A stretch of 64,000 bases of DNA, from NCBI RefSeq assembly GCF_000801105.2, contig NC_079516.1:49459265-49523264 (forward strand). The letters run 5' to 3'. Below, in pieces: positions 60,233 to 64,000 of this stretch; the first letter of the stretch is position 1, and each line of letters begins with the position of its first letter. The position numbers and the translations under genes are program-made. The notes under the pieces were generated by a model, which was given only the letters and a program-made list of their open reading frames with translations, had not been told where the DNA came from and did not search any database. Source of the stretch: Raphanus sativus (Eukaryota; Streptophyta; Magnoliopsida; Brassicales; Brassicaceae).

Positions 60233-61087
60233 CACATAGTTTAATAATTGCTTAACTTGATTTAATATTAACGGAAAATGGAACAAATATATATTATTAT
60301 TAAGTAGCATTTTCCCATATTTAGCTCCGATTAATAAAAAGCTGAAATTTGTTTACCAAATTAATTTTTGGGAAATACATCTGAAAAAGAAGACAATATA
60401 TTTCAGCTATTACTGGAATAGTTTTTAACTTTTATGGACCTTTTTAATGAATTTCATCTGGTTTTATCGTGGTTTAATAAATATATTGAGTCGATTTATA
60501 TTATTGTATGTTCGATGCAAACGGCATATGTTAATTCGGATGCACGTGAAAATTCTTGTTTTTGAATGTCTATAGAATTATTTATCAATTTTTTTTGTAA
60601 TATTTTCGGAAAACAAAGAGATAATAACTGAGGTCTTCCAATAATAGTGGATTGATTTAGTCATTTAGATGAAATATGAACCCGTAGCTTCACGTAGAAA
60701 TAGTTGAATGTCCATCGAATTATTCATAGTAAAAATTTTTTGAACCGTGTTGGATAAAGCATAATTAAAATGATGTTGTACGTTTATCTATTGAGGGTAG
60801 TGTTTGATTCGTTAAAACTTAAAAGTAAAAAGTAGACATGAACGGATTATAGTGCTACGCTCTACTATTCTACATGCATGTGCATTGGAGTTTATGACCT
60901 ATCGTTATACGGTTTGTTGGTCGACTAAAAACTCTAACGTCTTAGAGACTCAAAACCTACATATTTCTTATATACAATTATGTATGTTGTAGTTTATTCT
61001 CTCTTTTTGTCAAGATTTAAGTTTATTAGTTTAAAAAAAAAGATTTTAGTTTATTCTTTAAAATATCCTTTTTTAAGGAAAAGGGCA

Positions 61088-61313
61088 GACAAGACGTTGT
61101 AGCCCAATGGTTAGGACGGGTCCCCGCCTGCATCCAGGTAGGGGGTTCGATCCACGCCGGAGGGAACTACCTTGCAACGCTCTTGTCACCCACACGGATA
61201 TGGGCCATGCTTTCGGCCCATTTGAAAAACTGGGAGGGGCGTCTATCCGTGGGCATTCCTTCCCCTTGGGGATTAGTCTGGGCCTTCTGGGCCTGGGATA
61301 CCCCCAGGTTAAA

Positions 61314-61342
<29 letters not shown>
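61088..61342 (+). mobile_element. tRNA-derived SINE with long poly-A tail
   Basis: Box A-like TGTAGCCCAATGGTTAGG and exact box B-like GGTTCGATCC in the head, a GC-rich body (about 61160-61310), and a tail of about 28 A. Flanked by a perfect 13-bp target duplication AAGGAAAAGGGCA (61075-61087, 61343-61355). The open frames over it are accidental. Confidence 0.9.
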
Positions 61343-61346
<4 letters not shown>

Positions 61347-61355
61347 AAAAGGGCA

Positions 61356-63963
61356 CACCACGTAGGATACTATGATTACCCGGGTAAAAATCTTGAATGC
61401 AGAAAACGTTAAACTTTTAAAGGTAACCATCAGCAAAGGTTGATATGATTCCGACAATATTTTTTAATTATGGCTTTTACGTGGAATTATTTACCGCTTT
61501 AAAGTGAAAGCAGAACCCCCAAACTTGTTATTTCCCCCCTACGAACCGACGCTAAATCCACAAATTAAGGAATTGAAAAAAAGGAGACAACAAAACAAGA
61601 AGAAAAGGAAAGAACATGGATCTGAACATGGTCAAAAGGGGGCCAGTCAATGGTCACAAAGTGACAAATCCGTTGTTTGGTAGTTATCATAAAGTGTCGG
61701 ACAGTTAATACCGTTGTCAAAATGTCTATGTCGTTATCACGTATCACTAATTAGCAATTAGTAACAAATTAAGTTACCATCCCATCAGTAAATCAATATT
61801 TCGGAAAAAATAGTGGTAAACTGAAAAGAGGTATACAATGTTTTTTCTTGCTTAAAAATGTTTTTAGTTATTGTTAACAGATTGAGTTACATTCCCAGCA
61901 ATCAATCCATGTTTTGGAAAAGATATGTACAATCAGGCCTGTGTACAATATGTTATTCACAGTTAACAGTACAGGCTGACATTTCGTTTTTCCAAATAAG
62001 TATGTGCTACATGTTCAAGAATTTTAGTGATAATTACTTTCATTTATAATAAAATGTTTATAAACACTTTCTAACAATGGACATTTCCTTAAGTACCAAA
62101 AAATAAACAACCGTTTCTATAAACTTGTCACCCTATCAAATTTAAATTTTCGTGATTTTAGGTTACAACTTTTTTTGCGTTTGAGTTTTGCATATTATAG
62201 TTCTTCAACCACTAATTGGTATGAACAGGTATGGGCTTAGATAATGGGCGGTGCATATACGGATTTGTCAAAACAATAGCGACCATACGAGACAAAAAGA
62301 CATAGTCGATGAATGTATATGTCTCTAAATGTAATATTCTAATAGTGCATGATAAAGATATGCATACACGCACGTAAAGAGTTAATGAAGACAATATGAG
62401 GAAAAGAGCTAATTTGCAGGCAAAAAGAGTGGTGAAAGTATGATGAAGCCAAGAAGCAAAGAAACATTCATTTGTGTTTTTTTTTAATCTTTTGGGAATT
62501 ATTTTTTTATGTCCTTAGTTTTTGGGACATTATCTAACATTCATTTCAATTCCCTCAAACTTTCGGCCGTTTCTAAACCCCATTTGTTTTACTTTTTCTT
62601 TTATGAAGCTCGTATTGAGCGCCTACTATTCCAAATATTTAGTTGGACCTGTTTACACCATGAGAATCATATGGTATAAGTTATAAAATTTTCATAAGAT
62701 TTTTTTTTTGAAAGATTGGTCTTGTTATGCAATAACAATGAAGATATAGAGTGATATTATTTGTCACAGTTAGCGAGAAACTTTTAGCTAAAATTATAGT
62801 TACTCGTTTTTTAGCTAAAACCACACCAATCAGGTGAAAAAGATTTTTAACTATTTTACTCTAGCTAGTTATTGTATATCCAGCAATAAAAACATCTATT
62901 TTGCTCCTTATAGTTTTTGTGGCGAAGAAAGTTGCGCCCAGTTTCACTTTTTGTTTTTATTTTATTATGTTTTACTCTAAAACCTTTTCTCTTAATTCTT
63001 ATACACTCTAGATTACGCTAGATTAACCAATCACACCCATAGTGAAATATTGCACCTCAAAACCCCTTTCTGAAATTGTAAAATAGATTTTATCTTTCCT
63101 TTTAGACATGAAATTGAATTGTCAAGACTTCGAAAAGTTGTGCGTCGACATAAGTTTAGAGGGTAATAGAATTAAATTAATATGATTTTAACGAAGGAGA
63201 AAACAATAAACATGTTCATGTCCAATGTTTGGAGGGTTCACAAGTCAAAGTGGGTCTTACCAAATACAAAGCTATGGCCCACCACCACATTACCCTGGTT
63301 CAAAGTCCTCTTTCTTGTTATCTCAAGAGCATTGTTCAGAGTTGGTTAATACAAGAAAAAAACAGATTAAGCAGTATATTAGTGAGTTTAGTACCTATCA
63401 TACAGTGAAGCAACTTTCTGGAGAATCTCCTCACTGAATAACACTTGTTCTGTACTATTGTTTTTCTTACAACAACCTCGTTACAGTAAGGCCATCCGTA
63501 GTGAAATTATGATATCCTTAATTACGCTTAGTTGCAGTTTCCAAATTATATATGCTCTTTTCACAATACTCGTATATGTATATATTTCTCTTTTCCATAA
63601 CATTTCCGTATTAGCAACTCTTTCGTACTTATATGTATACTTCTATTTCCATAACATTTTTAGTTCAATCATATATAACAAAATGTAGTTTGTTGTAAGA
63701 GATTGTACTTATGGAACAAGATTAGGGCGACACTGGCGTTTTGTTGATAGCATCATTACCAAGGGAAGTACGTCAATTGGCATTGGTAACAAGTGATGCC
63801 TTTCATCATCACAAACTACTTCCAAAGTGTATCTTTCACGTTTCTACATAAAATATTGTTACACCTTACGTGTATATATGATAAATTTGGAGAGCTTTCA
63901 ACTCAAAACTAATTGACATTAATTAAATTGCTCTAAATATACTAAATAGTAAATTTTGTTATA
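61356..63963. other. Intergenic; one possible gene fragment
   Basis: Mostly AT-rich with nothing recognised. At 63216-63437 a frame reads GGFTSQSGSYQIQSYGPPPHYPGSKS, a Ser/Gln/Gly/Pro-rich stretch of normal coding composition. It could be a remnant of a transposon-associated or Gln-rich plant protein, but it has no start context or partner exons that I can identify. Confidence 0.3.
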
Positions 63964-64000
63964 TACTCTCTCCGTTTCAATATAGTTGATGTTTTAGAAA
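63964..64000. mobile_element. Left end of a MITE, cut by the window edge
   Basis: TACTCTCTCCGTTTCAATAT begins the same type of terminus as the element at 32851-33080. Only the first 37 bases are in the window. Confidence 0.5.

Noticed and set aside
61107..61457. Open frames of 60-101 codons on both strands
   Set aside because: They lie over the SINE and its poly-A tail; the poly-Lys/poly-Phe tracts are translated A/T runs.

Overview
The window is nuclear DNA of a crucifer, most likely a Brassica species. Every protein-coding gene that can be recognised matches an Arabidopsis thaliana gene from one short stretch of chromosome 2, in the same order: At2g37035, PAL1 (At2g37040), a malectin/LRR receptor kinase (At2g37050), ICR2/RIP2 (At2g37080), IRX9 (At2g37090), At2g37100, a PIP2 aquaporin pair (At2g37170/37180), a CASP-like gene (At2g37200) and LOG3 (At2g37210). 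These identities rest on recalled protein sequence and gene order; no search was run. Genes expected between them (At2g37060-070, At2g37110-160, At2g37190) are absent, which is the pattern of gene loss expected after the Brassica genome triplication.

Layout. 1-6.1 kb: a membrane protein gene, a LINE fragment, and PAL with its promoter, all on the minus strand. 6.1-22.6 kb: a 16-kb AT-rich stretch without an intact gene, filled with Helitrons, hAT-type MITEs and decayed sequence. One Helitron (11.4-14.2 kb) carries pieces of at least two host genes, one recognisable as an Alba-domain protein. 22.6-30.5 kb: the 13-exon receptor kinase on the plus strand, end to end with the ICR gene on the minus strand. 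30.9-36.3 kb: another Helitron with a hAT-like repeat inside it, a Stowaway-like MITE and a complete hAT element. 36.4-40.6 kb: IRX9 (minus) and a small basic protein gene (plus). 42.7-48.9 kb: two head-to-head PIP2 aquaporin genes that are nearly identical from exon 1 through exon 3, introns included, and diverge afterwards. 50-54.9 kb: the CASP-like gene and LOG, both minus. 55-64 kb: no intact gene; a hAT element, two SINEs with target-site duplications and several MITEs.

The genes are ordinary single eukaryotic transcription units, not an operon. Loosely shared themes are phenylpropanoid and secondary-wall metabolism (PAL, IRX9), ROP GTPase signalling (ICR), water transport (PIP2) and cytokinin activation (LOG). 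I saw no CRISPR array, no rRNA and no functional tRNA gene. The most interesting items are the PIP2 conversion tract, the gene-capturing Helitron, and a hAT-type repeat family found repeatedly inside Helitrons.
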